This document shows positions 1 to 12,214 of a DNA stretch of 64,000 bases, piece by piece. The notes beneath the pieces are model-generated. The model was not told the origin of the DNA, did no database searches, and saw only the letters and a list, made by a program, of their open reading frames with translations. Source of the DNA: Epiperipatus broadwayi (taxonomy: Eukaryota; Onychophora; Udeonychophora; Euonychophora; Peripatidae); the NCBI GenBank assembly GCA_028023455.1, contig JAQFVV010000280.1:866001-930000 (forward strand), in the 5' to 3' direction. The position numbers and the translations under genes are program-made. Every line of letters begins with the position of its first letter. Position 1 is the first letter of the stretch.

Positions 1-1090
1 GTACTATATGAACCATAACGTCAAATCATTGCTCACATTGGCTAGATATATACTTATAAATTATACCTGAACAGAGTAACTACTCAGATTATGACTGGGT
101 TTGAATCCTGGGAATCTAATGGATTGACATGAAAATTGGGTGGATCCTGTATGTATTACCAAATGAATGCAGGGTGAATGGTAGTAAAAATCTATTTTGG
201 CTGTAGTTGCAGGATCTTTCCAATTTTACATGGACGGCCGGATTTTTGTTTCAGTATATACCGTGGAATGAATTTAGGTAGATGGTTGAAGGTGGTATTT
301 TCCAATATCTCTGGAAATATTTGAAATTAATTTTTTAAAATAAAATTATATATTTTTTCATTGATTGTCATTAAAATAAAATAAATAATTGAATGATTTT
401 ATTGTTTGAGAGTTGATAAGAAGTTTGAGCACTGGAAATGGCAGAATTGTAAAGATACAGATTCTAATAATATACCTCTGCTTTAAACTGTGCTGGGTGT
501 TGATTGTCACTTGATCCAGTTATTAATACATTATCATAATGACATTGTTTTTAATTCTGATAATTATTATTATTAGATATGTTCAAATTGATGTTGATTC
601 CTGGTGGATTATACAATAGCATTATGCCTATCCATAAAACTTTCAATATAAAATGTGAGAGTAGTTTTTTCTTATCAGTAATTGCACATTGAAAATTAAG
701 ATGATAGTGAAGCAAAACATTTTGGTGTAATATAATATGTTGGCAAGGCTAATTGATGGTTCTTTGGCAGAAATAAAATATCAAAAATCTAAAGTAAAAG
801 TAAAATTTAATGTAAAATAATTAATTAACCAAAAAGTTAATTATTGGTTAATTAGTATCAAAGCTAATAAAGCTGATTTCCAATTATCTGCTGATTAATA
901 GGTACATTGGTCTAGCAATATCTCTGATTATCAATCATTGATTATTGCTATTTGGTATATCAACTTTCTGCTAATACTGTAATCAAGCTCTGGGGAATTT
1001 AGCAGAGTGTGAAACTAATATGAAATGAACTCATATAACAAGTTATTTTAAAATAAGAAATGTTCTAGATTAAAAAACATACTTTATAAT
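1..1090. other. AT-rich non-coding sequence
   Basis: No open frame, exon or recognisable element was found here. It is AT-rich sequence with short A and T runs, probably an upstream intron or the 5' flank of the RalGAP-alpha gene that appears from 10338. Confidence 0.5.
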
Positions 1091-1091
1091 A

Positions 1092-1346
1092 TTAAAATAA
1101 TAGAGCTAAAAAATATTTTATAGTAATTGCTTTTATTTGTCATATACTAAAAATAAAAAAAGTATATATATATTTTCTCAATCACAATTAGTTTTTAGAT
1201 TGAATGGTGGGTTCCCATGCTTTTATTTCAAGTTCAATCTAAAGCCTCTAATTACAGTTGAAGAAAAAAATATTTTTTTTGATTTTTAGAGCATGACAAA
1301 TAAAAACATTTACTATAAAATATTTTTTATCTGTATTATTTTTTAA
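1092..1346. repeat. Hairpin MITE, family A copy 1
   Basis: Imperfect inverted repeat of about 250 bp. The left arm runs from the motif aatagagctaaaaaat near 1099. The right arm ends in its degenerate complement near 1337. The centre holds catgcttttatttcaagt, which is shared with the copy at 2655-3018. It has no coding capacity. The shared arms and centre show that it is a dispersed non-autonomous element rather than a chance palindrome; the parent transposon is not visible in the window. Confidence 0.65.
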
Positions 1347-2034
1347 TATTTAGATATTTTGCAATTTCCTTTTGTTAAGCAATCTATCTCTATATAAATT
1401 CAGTTTTAAATGATGTATTTATTAGTTACTAAAAATGTAAAATAATTTGAAACAAAATTGAAATAGACAACTCACTATAAATAAAAAAAAAATTTAATAC
1501 ATCAACCCAGTTTTCATTTTTTATTGGAATCTTATTAAGATGTTTCTTTTTACAAAATCACATTAACATCTATTCTATAGCAACTCCACTCAATGAATGT
1601 TATTTACATTATGTTACAATAAACATAATTAGTAAAATACATACATTTACATAAAAATGATTAAATTTATTACAGTCCTTTTTTTAATTAAATGTTTTTA
1701 TTGATTTTTGAAAATCTGTTTGTTTGTTAACTTTTGACCTTTTTCAAGTTAGAATGAAATTTTAAAATCGAGGTTTAATATATTTAAATTTAATAGAATT
1801 GCTTGAAAATTAATATATAACTAAGTTATGTCACCCTAATCCATTTGAAACACTTATCTTTTTAGTATGTCAACTAAATTGTTAGATGTGGAACAGAATG
1901 TGGGAAAAGTATGAAGAATATTCAATAATCTCACATTTTGCAGTTAACAATTATTCTTAGAATTTTTATTTGTTTTAAATAATAGTTGTGAGAAGGCAGT
2001 TAAAATTTTTATTTCTTTCAATTTAATAATATTA

Positions 2035-2345
2035 AACCATTTTAAACTCTTAATGTATATATCATTTAGTATATGTACATAATTGTATATGTATAATAAA
2101 TCAACTAATTTTTCTATTTAAAATTGTTTATTTTCAAAAGAAAAAAAAGTAAACTAGAAAACTTGCATTATTTAAAACAATTGTGAAAATTTAAAAAAAT
2201 CACTTTTTTTTTGAGCATTTTTTTAAAAACAATTGTTTTAAAATACAAATAAATCTATCAATTTAAATAGAAAACTTAGTTAATGATTTATTATACATAT
2301 ATAATTATATACACATACTAAACATATTATATATATTAAGAGTAT
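2035..2345. repeat. AT-rich hairpin repeat
   Basis: Inverted repeat of about 310 bp. The left arm (ttaaactcttaatgtatata...) is the imperfect complement of the right arm, which ends ...tatatattaagagtataaaa. A tctatttaaa/tttaaataga pair sits inside the arms and a T/A-rich centre lies near 2190. Probably a MITE. There are no coding features. Confidence 0.55.
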
Positions 2346-2385
2346 AAAATAGAAATTCATATAACATTAAAAGTATTATATATAT

Positions 2386-2620
2386 TAACTTACAGCAGAA
2401 ATATCTAATGACTTACATATATGTGTGATACTGATTTAAAGTAATATTATATGTATTAAGTGAAGTTTATTTACAATATATACACTGTATTATTATGTAC
2501 ATATACTAAACATAATAAATACATAAGGGGTATACTTTTTAACTTATGCCAGAAATATCTAGTGATATACATATATATCTCAACTATAAGTGTCCAGTTA
2601 ATTTAAAGTACAATATAGTT
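2386..2620. repeat. Diverged direct repeat, about 155 bp period
   Basis: The phrase agaaatatcta(a/g)tga, followed by tacatatat and then by a tttaaagta stretch, occurs near 2396 and again near 2552. This suggests a diverged tandem duplication of about 155 bp. Adjacent phrases such as catatactaaacat also repeat those in the hairpin at 2035-2345, so this may be further debris of the same family. Confidence 0.4.
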
Positions 2621-2654
2621 TTACATTTTCATTTACTGTGCCAATACTAAGAAC

Positions 2655-3018
2655 TTAAAAATAATAGAGATAAAAATTTTTTTTTATATTAAATGTTTTT
2701 ATTGACTATGCATAAAAAAAGAAATAAAATAATTATTTCTTCAATCATTGTTGGAATTTTTAGACTTTACTTGAAATAAAAGCATGGGGTCCAGAAATTA
2801 ATTAAGTCAATCCATTGTTATAGGGATTGAGTTAATTAATTTATGAACCACCTATGCTTTTATAGCTATTGATTTGATTAATTTCTGGATTCTTCATGCT
2901 TTTATTTCAAGTTAAATCTAAAAACTTTAATTGTGATTGAAGAAACAATTATTTTATTTCTTTTTAATGCGCAATCAATAAAAGCATTTAATATATATAT
3001 ATTTAGCTCTATTATTAT
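2655..3018. repeat. Hairpin MITE, family A copy 2
   Basis: A clear inverted repeat of about 360 bp. The left arm (ataatagagataaaa near 2661) is complementary to the right arm, which ends tttagctctattatta near 3016. The mirrored inner words cttgaaataaaagcatg and catgcttttatttcaag confirm the fold. It shares termini and inner motif with the shorter copy at 1092-1346, so the two are one MITE family. No open frame. Confidence 0.7.
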
Positions 3019-3259
3019 ATATACAGTATATACAAAACAATCTAAAAACATATTTTAAATTATAACTCTAAAGTTTCCAATAATCTAACAATGCCCCCCA
3101 CCTCCAATTGTGTTGGATCTTTAATCATGTTTACCCATTTGTTAAATTTTCTTGAATATACAAAGTTTCATAACATTTTTTCCATGAAATTTTTAACATA
3201 CTTTATTACCTAAATATTTTTTACGTAATTCATTTTATGTCCAGTATCCAAAAAATGTA

Positions 3260-3640
3260 TATTTGGCCTTGATCTTATATTCAGAATATTTATGTAAGGT
3301 ATTGATAAAAAAAAATTACCATAGTAAATCTTTAGGAAAATGGATTTGTAATGTAAAAAAGATAGGTAATATTAAAAATAGAGTAAGGTTAGTTTATAAA
3401 ATTAGTTGTGAATTTTGTATTCATATATCAGATAGAAAAGACTGCTTTTGAAAACAGAAGTAAGGAGCATGATAAGGCAATTAACAGAAAGGATATAGGA
3501 TCAGGGTTATATATACATTATTTGGATACTGAACATAAAATGAATTGTGTAAAAAATTTTCAGATAATAAATGATAAAAATTACAAGAAAAGAAAATGTT
3601 ATGAAACTTTGTATATTCAAGAAAATAATGTGTAAACATT
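3260..3640 (+). pseudogene. Penelope-like element C-terminal fragment (GIY-YIG endonuclease)
   Basis: Two overlapping frames (3263-3451 and 3408-3635) together resemble the C-terminal GIY-YIG nuclease of Penelope-like retroelements. Visible marks are YKISCEFC (cysteine pair before the nuclease), FENRSKEHDKAI (the F-x-x-R-x-x-E-H helix), LYIHYLDTEH (the H-x-x-x-x-x-H region) and a terminal KRKCYETLYIQ. The GIY-YIG tyrosine strand itself is disrupted by the frameshift near 3420. The reverse transcriptase that should precede it is missing. In the intact family this nuclease nicks target DNA to prime reverse transcription. This is a truncated, dead 3' piece. Possible confusion with other GIY-YIG proteins is limited by the match to the Penelope-type spacing. 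Confidence 0.65.
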
Positions 3641-4130
3641 GTCCAGTACAATTAGGTGAGAAATGGGCATTGTTAGATTATTGCAAACTTAAGAATTATA
3701 ATTTAAAATATTTTTTTAGATTGTTTTGTAAATATATATATATAAAGAATTGTAATAAATTTGGTGCTTGTCTTATAGCTAAAGATGCCATTGGATGGTG
3801 CCATTTTCATGCTAAAACTATAAAATATGAACATTCACGAGCCGTTGATTTTAATAATTTTTCTGTGCTTTTTTGTAATGCGAAAATAAAAACAAAACAA
3901 AATCGTCTTTTTGAAATATTATTTTTTATTAACGTATACAATTTAAATGATAATAATAAATATAAAATAAAATCAACAAATTACAATTTGATTCGTGTTT
4001 TTTATATCGTATACTTTTTAAATTGTGTTACGGCTTTTTTTTATCAATTTTCTATCGGATATTTTTTTACTTGTGTTACGACTTTTTTTGTTGTTGTTTA
4101 ACTAAAAAATAATAATCGTAATAAAAGTAA
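3640..4130. other. Non-coding sequence next to the Penelope-like fragment
   Basis: A 176-codon open frame (3571-4101) crosses this stretch but has the composition of AT-rich filler (many K, N, F, Y and I) and no domain signature. It overlaps the nuclease remnant in another frame. I treat it as non-coding. Confidence 0.45.
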
Positions 4131-4132
4131 GA

Positions 4133-4258
4133 GTTGTTACGGTTAGATTTAGGGTTAGTTTTAGGCTTAGTTTTAGGGTTAGTTTTAGGGTTAGTTTAGG
4201 GTTAGTTTTAGGATTAGTTTTAGGGTTAGGGTTAGTTTTAGGGTTAGTGTTCTGTTTG
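4133..4258 (+). repeat. Telomere-like interstitial repeat (TTAGGG and variants)
   Basis: About 120 bp made of ttagggttag and ttttagggttag units, a degenerate mixture of the metazoan telomere hexamer TTAGGG and T-expanded 12-mers. It produces a spurious Pro/Thr/Leu-rich frame on the - strand. The tract is interstitial, since ordinary sequence lies on both sides. It could be a remnant of a telomere repair event, part of a repeat element, or simple-sequence drift. Confidence 0.7.
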
Positions 4259-4259
4259 T

Positions 4260-4935
4260 TTGTAATGCTAAAATAAAAAAATTCAAAATCGTAACCGTAC
4301 TCGGACAGAAGAAAGAAACTCAAACTTTTTTAAACAACAACAAACACATACAAATGTCTTCTTTACTTATTAAACATGTTTATAATATTTGCTTTTTATT
4401 AAATTTACAAAAAAAAACCTGTATATTTGGACTTTTCTTATTGGATATTTTTTTCGTACTGCTCTTTTTTACTTCAAAAATATACTGACGGTAGAAACTC
4501 GTGGAATATTACTAACAGTACGTTACTTGACACGTTACCTAATTGCAACTAAATAAAAACATAGATATTTAACATTTTCCCAAATAAAAGTTCAATACAG
4601 TACGTTGTAAAAAGTCTTATAATTATTGTTTTAAAAAATCTGAACATTTCAATAGTTTAAAATAAAAAAAAATCCAATGAAAACAACATTTCAATACAAT
4701 TCAAATACAAACTCTCTCATCAAGCCGTAATTATTTTATAAATTGTGCAAATTCGGAAAATGTATTTGCTACTATGCGACATACATGCTGTACTGCGATG
4801 CGACATAGCGGCCTGCATTCTGTAGCACAACAAAAAAGTTGTATTATAGAAAACTGTTCGAACGTGTCGGCCGCGTAAACAGCATTATTATGTGTTTTGG
4901 CGTGAAAACCGCACCATAGAGTGGCATCTTTAGCT
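4260..4935. other. Non-coding spacer
   Basis: AT-rich with a CpG-richer patch near 4760-4910 (words such as gcgacatagcgg and gtcggccgcgtaaac). The patch is reminiscent of the ends of the TIR element at 22377-23801, but I could not establish an alignment. No gene seen. Confidence 0.35.
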
Positions 4936-4939
4936 AAAA

Positions 4940-7140
4940 GATGAGTACCATAAATTTAATCAGAGAGAATGTAGGGGAGAGAGAAATAATATTATTAGAT
5001 GATGAGGGAATAGAGTGTAGCTCTAGAGAAGAATTAGAGACAATCTTAAATAAGTATGTAATGGATATAGAAAATATGTTAGATGTGAAGGACAGTGATA
5101 AAAAACATGAAAACATATAGTAATGGAAATATTAAGTTTACAGAAAATGAACTGAATGGGACAGGGAAGAAATTGAAAAGTGGAAAGGCAAGACGTTTAG
5201 ATGGATGAGCAGTAGAGATGGTAATGAATGTAGGACATAGGGTAAAATTAAACATCATGTTTTAATAAGATGGCACAGAAGAGAAATTTTCCAAATAGTT
5301 GGAGTAATACAAAAGTAAGGCTACTATTTGAAGGAAGGATTATAGAAAGTTAAGTAACTTTAAACCGATAGTGGTAATGTTAGTGTTATATAAAGTTTTC
5401 ATATATATGGTGGCTGGAATGATAGCAAAATAGATGGAAGAAAATAATATATATGGAGAAATGCAAGGAGATTTTCTTTCAGATGGCTGTATAGGAGATA
5501 GTTTATTTGTAATTACACAATTTATAGATATGAGTAGAAATTTAGGTAGACAGTTATATATGGTTTTTATAGATATAAAGAAGGCATATGATAAAGTAAA
5601 TAGAAATAGATTATGGGTAAGTTTAGTAAATTTGGGAAAAGCTTTAGTAGATATTATTAAGAGATTATATGAAAATAATTACTATACGTGTCAGTTAGGG
5701 AATATAAAATTAGTTAAGTTAAAAATGGGGTGTAACTAAGGCAAGGTGCCCTATGTCACCTATTTTGTTTTTTTGTATTTGAGAGAAGTAGAGAGAGCCA
5801 TAGAAAGACTAGGAAAAGAGGTAGAGATATCATTAATAGTTGGCAAGGAAGTATATATATTATTGGGTCTTTTATTTGTGGATGATGTCTTCTTGTGCAT
5901 AGAAAGAAGAGGAGATATAAAAGTTATGTTAAGGACATGTGCAAGGATGGGTAAAGAAATGGGGTATTAAGTTTAGTGAAGAAAAATCAAAAGTAATGAT
6001 GATTAATAATGGGGAAAGAGAAGACAAATAATTTTTATTGGGGGTTATAAAGTTAAGTATGGTGAATAGTTATAACTATTTGGGAATCGTCTTAAGTAAT
6101 CAGAGAATTCGCTTGGATGAATGTAATAAAAAACTGATTAATGAAGCAAAGAAAAGAAAGGGACTGATAAAGAAATTAAATGTTTTCATATAATAAATAT
6201 GATATAGCTAGAATTGTATGGACGAGAATGGCAGTAGCAGGGTTAACATATGATAACAATGTGTTATGTGTTAGTAAAGGAGTATTAGATTACTTAGAAA
6301 AAGTACAAAGAGAAGTAGGAAGACATGCATTAGATGTAAATGTGTGGATAGGAAAGGAAGCAATTCAACAAGAAATAGGATGGTCAAGTTTTTATGAGAG
6401 ATGCAAAAAGCAAAATGGGAATGTTCAGTAGATTGCAGTTTTTGGATAATAAGAGAATAACCAAAATAGTATTTAATTGGGTTATGAGTAAAGGGCAGGC
6501 AACAAGATGGGTTGGAAAGGTAGTAGAATATGCAGAAGATTGGTTAAAGAATTTATGTCAGTATACTTATACAAAAAGTGGGAATATTGTGCTAGGAGAA
6601 TTGTTGAATGTTATAGTGGCAAGGAATGGAATAGAAGAATAGATGCATTAATAAAGAATAGGGAGTTGGAGAGATGGAGAACTAGTATTGAGAATAAAAA
6701 GAGTTTAAATATATATAGAAGTAAATGGAATATTAAGTGCAAGTTAATTTATGATAATAGCAAGGAAAGGAGTTTACTGTTTAAGGCTCAAACAGGATCT
6801 TTAGCAACAAGGGCATATACACATAAATGGAAAAATGTGTGTGATTTAGTTTGCAAGTTGTATAAGGAAGGCATAAGAAATATTAGACATCTGTTAATCA
6901 AATGTAAATGCCTGAAAGCAGAAAGATACAAATAATGAAGTTGTGGAAGAATAAATATGAACAAAGTGATTATACAGAAGGTGGATTATTGGTTTTTATG
7001 CTGGATTTGGGAAAAGGTAAGGGGGATTTAGATATAAAGGCCGTGGAGTTGATAAAGATTATGTTGTGGAAATGGGATGGAGCAGGATAGAGAAGAATAT
7101 GGGAAAAACTTAGGGAATGGAAAGGAAAAGGAAGATAAGA
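4940..7140 (+). pseudogene. Decayed LINE reverse transcriptase
   Basis: A non-LTR retrotransposon copy whose frame is broken by several stops and shifts. Reading along the + strand: a linker with KLKSGKARRLDG (5217 region; usual motif is lysine-rich then LDG), then FKPIVVMLVLYKVF, then the RT A-motif VFIDIKKAYDKVNR near 5565-5605. After a stop come the B-motif equivalent (AKVPYVTYFVF region near 5740) and a damaged catalytic box LLFVDDVFLC near 5870 (normally FADD). A C-terminal region follows (NKYDIARIVWTRMAVAGLTY near 6200) and a C-H-type tail (IRHLLIKCKC near 6880). A tail of short repeats (gcaaacatcttgataa and variants) follows at 7190-7300. The clade is uncertain. The element lies in the same sense as the host gene but cannot be functional. 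Confidence 0.75.
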
Positions 7141-10100
7141 TGGCTAAGAGGTTTCTCTGGGCATAATTGCTAAGAGATTCCTGATCCCTTATAAAGCGAA
7201 GTCATCACATCGCTTGTGATTTTGCAAAAGCAAACATCTTGATAAGGTTTCAATGTGATTTTGTAAAATGAAACATCTTGATAACATTCCAATAAGGAAT
7301 GAAAGCCAAGTTGATGTATTAGATAAATTTTTTTTATTTATAATGAGTTGTCTGTTGATTATTTTAAATTTTATATATAAAAGGCAATATTATTGACAAA
7401 TTTTATTATTGAAATTTGATCTTTTAAAGTATTTATTACTTACTGTAATATATATGTATCTAAACTAAATTGATTTAAAGTTTTAGAAATTTTATTTATT
7501 CAAAAGATTGTAGAAAGTATTTTAAATTGATTTAACACTCCTAGTTTATATATATTATGTGATATTTCTTCAATCAATTAATATGCATTTCTCATATATA
7601 TATATTGAACTGGATGGGAGAAGATTGAATATAAAAAAAAAAAAAACATTTTTACTCTTTAATAAAGTAACTAGAATACAAAAATAAAACTTACTTTTTA
7701 ATAAAAACAAAATTGTGAAACATTATAAACAAATTGTCGGCTTCTTTTCTAGAAAAATGACGATATTATGAAATTATTTATTATAAATTCAATCTACTCC
7801 AGCTGCAATTTAAATATTATAGCACCCAATCCCTCAGTCAGAGAAGCACAATACCATAGGGTACCTGTAGACAGACTGGTTACACAAGGTATAACATATG
7901 CCATATTTCCAGGTTACAGAATTTCTCAGCTGCTGAATTCAAACCCTGTCATTCAAAGTACTTTATTTGTTTTGAAGTAATCTTCAGGCACTACTTAATT
8001 ACAAGAAGTAACTAACACACTCTGGATGATAGCTACTAACTTAGTGCCTGATAAATCCCAAACTAACTCAACGAAAACAAATGGGATTAACTACATGGCT
8101 GACTTCTTTGCTAAATTGTTCTTAGTGGTATAATTAAAAAATTCACTGACAATAATTAACAAATAAGTATTTTATTGAAAATATTTTAAATAGACTTAAT
8201 ACTAAAACTTGTAGAATAATTTTATACATTTCTTTAATTAAATAAACAATTATCAATTATATGATGAGCATACACTCTTAATTATAAATATATATATATA
8301 TACATTCATAATATAGCATATGGAAAGCACACAAACTCGGATTTATAAACTAATTATTTCATGGTTTGAAAGCTCTGTAATTATTTGTTACATTAGGAAA
8401 CACGTGAACCCATACATATTATAGTTCTTTATATGCTGGCTATAGAGTTCATTTATTATACTGACTCTGGAGATATTCAAAGATTGCAATGGTTACTTAA
8501 ATTAATATCTGGAATTGGAATAAGAAAATTTTATTGCCTATAGGATTTTAAACATTGTGACTTCTTGTTCTTTGCTGCTGCATGTGTGATTTACCAACCG
8601 CTTGGATTTTAGGCTTCTGTTGTGGTCCTGACAATTGCGATTCTGGGCTACTTCTATTTCAGGCAGTTAGACATTCTTGGCAGCTTCAAATTATTAGACA
8701 GGCATTGCTTCTATCAGGCAGACTGCTGATGTTCTGTCAGACAGGCTGGAATCTCGCTGCACGCTACTATGAATGCTTAGCACGGCATTGTCTTTATCGT
8801 AAGGTGATTGAATCTAGATATATGACTGATGAAATTTTCGGTCCTATTTATGTGATGATCTTGTTGTTATCTTTTAATTAAATTTAAAATCCGCTAGTTA
8901 TTTTCATTGTTCAAAATCCATCCACTGCTTTTGTTGATTAATTTCTTGCTAAGATGCATTTTAATTAGTCCTGTTGTTTATGGATTTTAATTAGTTAATT
9001 AGTAGCCATTGCTAATCTCATTCCTATGCAGCTTATCAGTATATGCAATCTTTGAGGGAATTTTTTAATTTCAATTATGAGCTTTACTTTTATATTTTTT
9101 TTATTTTCTTTAAACATGCACACATTTTACCATATTTTATTGTATTTTTAAAATCAACACGCACATTTTTTATTTTCTTTTAAATAAATGGAAAGAGAGA
9201 AATATCATTTTTAAATCTTTTTTATTTAGTTAAATTTCTCCTCCCTCAAATTTTTTTTATTATTATTATTTTAAACTAGTAAACTTATACCAATAATCTG
9301 TGCTTATCAAAAAAAAAAAAACTCTTTAAACTTTCTGAATTATACTTCTCTTTCATAAACTTTTATAATTAATTCTTTCGAATGAGATTTTTACTTTAAT
9401 CATTTCTTGATAAAATAATTCCGCAGTATTTTTGTTTAAACTTCTTTAGCTAATTATAAATTTTTGTGTCATTAAAATTTTATGATAAATAAAATTACAA
9501 ACATGTATTGTTGTCCAATAGTGGTACAATATATATCTATATCAGATTTTATTAATAAATAATTAAATCTGGCTTTCAATTGAAACCCCCAGAAATTGGT
9601 TATTATTTAAAACACATGAAGCTGTATTTCAAAAGCTATCAGTTGAAAGCAAAAAAAATTATAATGCCTTCACATTTTACTTAAAGTATATCTACTAAAT
9701 AAACAAGTATACAGAGACTGTAAGTGGAATAAAAGCATTTAATAATAACTGATAATATTGTTTTTATGTATTCTTTAAATAGATCAATAAAATGTTCTGA
9801 GAAAATGTAAGATATGAATAACTGCTATTTATTTTTGAATTTAGAAATGTGCCTAGAATTCTCATCATAATTATTAATTGTGTATAATTTATCCTATATA
9901 TATATATATTTCTAACTTTTATAATTGGATTTTATTTTTGTATACAGTTTTTAGATGTTTTTATCCAATTTTTATTTATACAAGCCATATTATTGATAAG
10001 AATCATCTTAATTATTAAAACTTTTTTTTTTTTAATATAACAAAATGTATTTATTGCAACTGCTGTTTTTATGGTTAATTTGCTTGTAGTCTATTTTAAT

Positions 10101-10337
10101 CATTATTTTTTTCCCTGAAAAGATTATTTTTCAGTGTAAATTATTATTATTTCAAAAGTTTGTCTATGTATTGGACACTTTGAGATAAAGTTTGTTAATT
10201 AAATTATAATTTATTGTGTTTTTAACATGTACATGTTTATCATTTTACATAATTGTAGTAAAATTTTATTACTAAAAATGTAGTTATTATATATTAAAAT
10301 GAATTTGTAATTTATTATTTTTGTCAAATTTTTATAG
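7141..10337. other. Non-coding stretch upstream of the first visible exon
   Basis: The LINE tail is followed by about 3 kb of AT-rich sequence. One patch at about 8570-8790 is noticeably less AT-rich and holds loosely repeated words (caggcagttagac, tagacaggcattgc, tcaggcagactgc, cagacaggctgg). It has an open frame of 99 codons but no recognisable domain or splice context. Otherwise nothing is seen. Confidence 0.4.
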
Positions 10338-10593
10338 AAAACAATGGAAACATTAACTCGAGTACTAGCTAGGCAAGTATATAACCTTGATCTTAATGAC
10401 TTACCATTAGATCGCCTTAGTGAACAAAAACAAAAAAAATTGCGGGGCAGTATAGTACCACCACAACCTAATAACCAGAGTTTCTCACGGGGATGGAGTC
10501 GATATGAAGGACGCCGTCCCACTTCATCAGATCCAAATAAGCTAGTCACCATTCCTTCTCAAAGGAATTTATCTGAAGCAAACAGCATTCCAG
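10338..10593 (+). CDS. RALGAPA1: RalGAP alpha subunit, internal exon a
   Basis: Exon bounded by acceptor ttttatag and donor cag/gtattc, entering in phase 0 and leaving in phase 1. It encodes [20 protein letters not shown], then a basic KQKKLRG and a Ser/Arg/Pro-rich tail ending EANSIP. I recognise this as the middle part of the Ral GTPase-activating protein alpha chain. That large cytosolic protein pairs with a beta subunit and switches off RalA/RalB by stimulating GTP hydrolysis; the GAP domain is far downstream, outside the window. The internal ATG at 10344 is not a start: the frame is open back to the acceptor and the domain is mid-protein. Assignment rests mainly on the exon at 49945 and on frame continuity. 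Confidence 0.8.
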
Positions 10594-10673
10594 GTATTCA
10601 TATTTCTCAAAAGATTAAAAAAATAAATCATAAATTTTATATATATATTATTAATTTTTTTTTTTTTTGCTAG

Positions 10674-10865
10674 AGAATCAGACTGGTAATTCTCCTACAG
10701 AAACTTCCACATTCTATGCTACGAGAGTAAGGTCTTTTAGTGGTACTGTCCCAGCAGATGCACACCCCCATCATCCTCGATCAGAAAGTTCAGATAGGGG
10801 ATTTACTCGTAGTAACAGTGACAGTAACATTTATTCTAACATAGGAGAACCAGTTAAACATCCTG
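10674..10865 (+). CDS. RALGAPA1: RalGAP alpha subunit, internal exon b (Ser-rich linker)
   Basis: An 80-nt intron separates it from the previous exon. The acceptor is a long T run followed by gctag and the donor is g/gttagt. The exon is 192 nt, phase 1 to phase 1. It encodes a polar Ser/Thr/Arg-rich segment including FYATRVRSFSGTVPADAHPH and RSNSDSNIY. The RVRSFSG and RSNSDS words look like basophilic kinase sites of the Akt/14-3-3 type; that is an inference, not shown here. It joins in frame with both neighbours. The very short intron contrasts with the 5-20 kb introns elsewhere in the gene. Confidence 0.8.
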
Positions 10866-12214
10866 GTTAGTAATTTTTTGTATAGTATTGAATAGAAAGC
10901 GCAGCATTTTGATTTCATGCTTATATAGTTACATTATTTGAGAATGTCCTCAAAATTTCATTTTATAATACTTTTTTTATTAATATTATTTTACATTAAG
11001 ACAGTAATAATAATAAATAAATCTGAAGAATTGTCAACTTTATCAGTGAATGGAATATCAATTAGCATACTATATGGAAAAATTGACAAATCACTGCAGT
11101 ATATATATATATTCTAGAAAACATCAATCACAAACTGCTCTCTCATTCACACAAATATAATAATTATTCATCTTATGTTAATTCTGAAAAGTCAATTAAA
11201 AAATCAAAGCAGACTTGATTAGCTTTAACCATATTGGAATAGGTTGATTTTTAGAAAATGATCACAAGACTAAATATCTGTGCTTTATCATCAAGTCAAT
11301 CAATCCATCAGCAAAAATATAACAGATGTTTTTTATATTCTCATGGAGATATTTAGCATCATTGAAAGACTGCTGATATTAAATATTTATTGAAATGTAT
11401 ACATGCTACAAAATAATTTATGTTTTTCATATAATAGGATAAATGAATAATGAATGTTTAATGCAAGATGATTTAAACAGACTTTTTTCAGCTTTATTTA
11501 CATATATTTCAAGATACATGGTATTTCATTCACTTTAACTTTGTTTTAACCTTTTGCATTTTATATATTTAAATTTATTAAATTAGCTTCAGCAAAGGAT
11601 TAAAGAAACAAAATAAGATGATTTTTTTCAATGTAAGTCATTGTCCTGGTTAAACATCTATCTTAAAAAAAAATAGTACTGTTGTATGCCGAAATTAAAA
11701 GTTAAAAGTTTGATATTATTTGTTTCGATAAAAACTAAAAATGTGAAAATATTCTATTTAAAAGGAGTCAGTTTGTCAATGTATAGGAATTGAAATAAGT
11801 TGCTTTGTTAGTGACATTATAGCTTTAAGCAAATTAAATAAAGTATCCAAGGAAATATGCGATTTTCTTTGGAACTTATTGCTCCAATTTCCAGCATTAA
11901 TATTATATATATTTTTAAATTATCAGATGCAACTATGGTGTTATAAAAGGGAGAATAAAAGGAAATTGGATATAATTTTTTTTATTACAGATTGCTTAAA
12001 AATAAATGTTTTACTTGAAATGTTAACTTTGATATATTTTTTCTTTAAATAGAAAAATAAACCTCTTACATTGCTAAACTAGAAATGGGAATTGGGATAA
12101 TTATATAAACTAAAATGGCTAAAACTAAAAAGGAATACTATGAAAAAATTATTTTTATTTCTAGAAATCAATATATTGTTTTATTAAATCCTTTACTAAA
12201 GTATCTACTTTGAT
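10866..12214. other. Intron sequence
   Basis: Start of the intron between 10865 and 15825. It is AT-rich with no coding signal or recognisable repeat. Confidence 0.5.

Noticed and set aside
3571-4101. 176-codon open frame
   Set aside because: Dominated by Lys, Asn, Phe, Tyr and Ile as expected from AT-rich sequence; no domain; it overlaps the Penelope-like remnant in another frame.
4102-4323. 73-codon - strand frame with Asn-Pro-Lys-Thr repeats
   Set aside because: It is the translation of the telomere-like repeat, not a gene.
8582-8881. 99-codon open frame in the less AT-rich patch
   Set aside because: No recognisable domain, no splice context and repeated words suggesting repetitive DNA.
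10344-10346. ATG at the start of exon a as a translation start
   Set aside because: It lies two codons after a good splice acceptor in an open frame, and the encoded segment belongs to the middle of RalGAP alpha.
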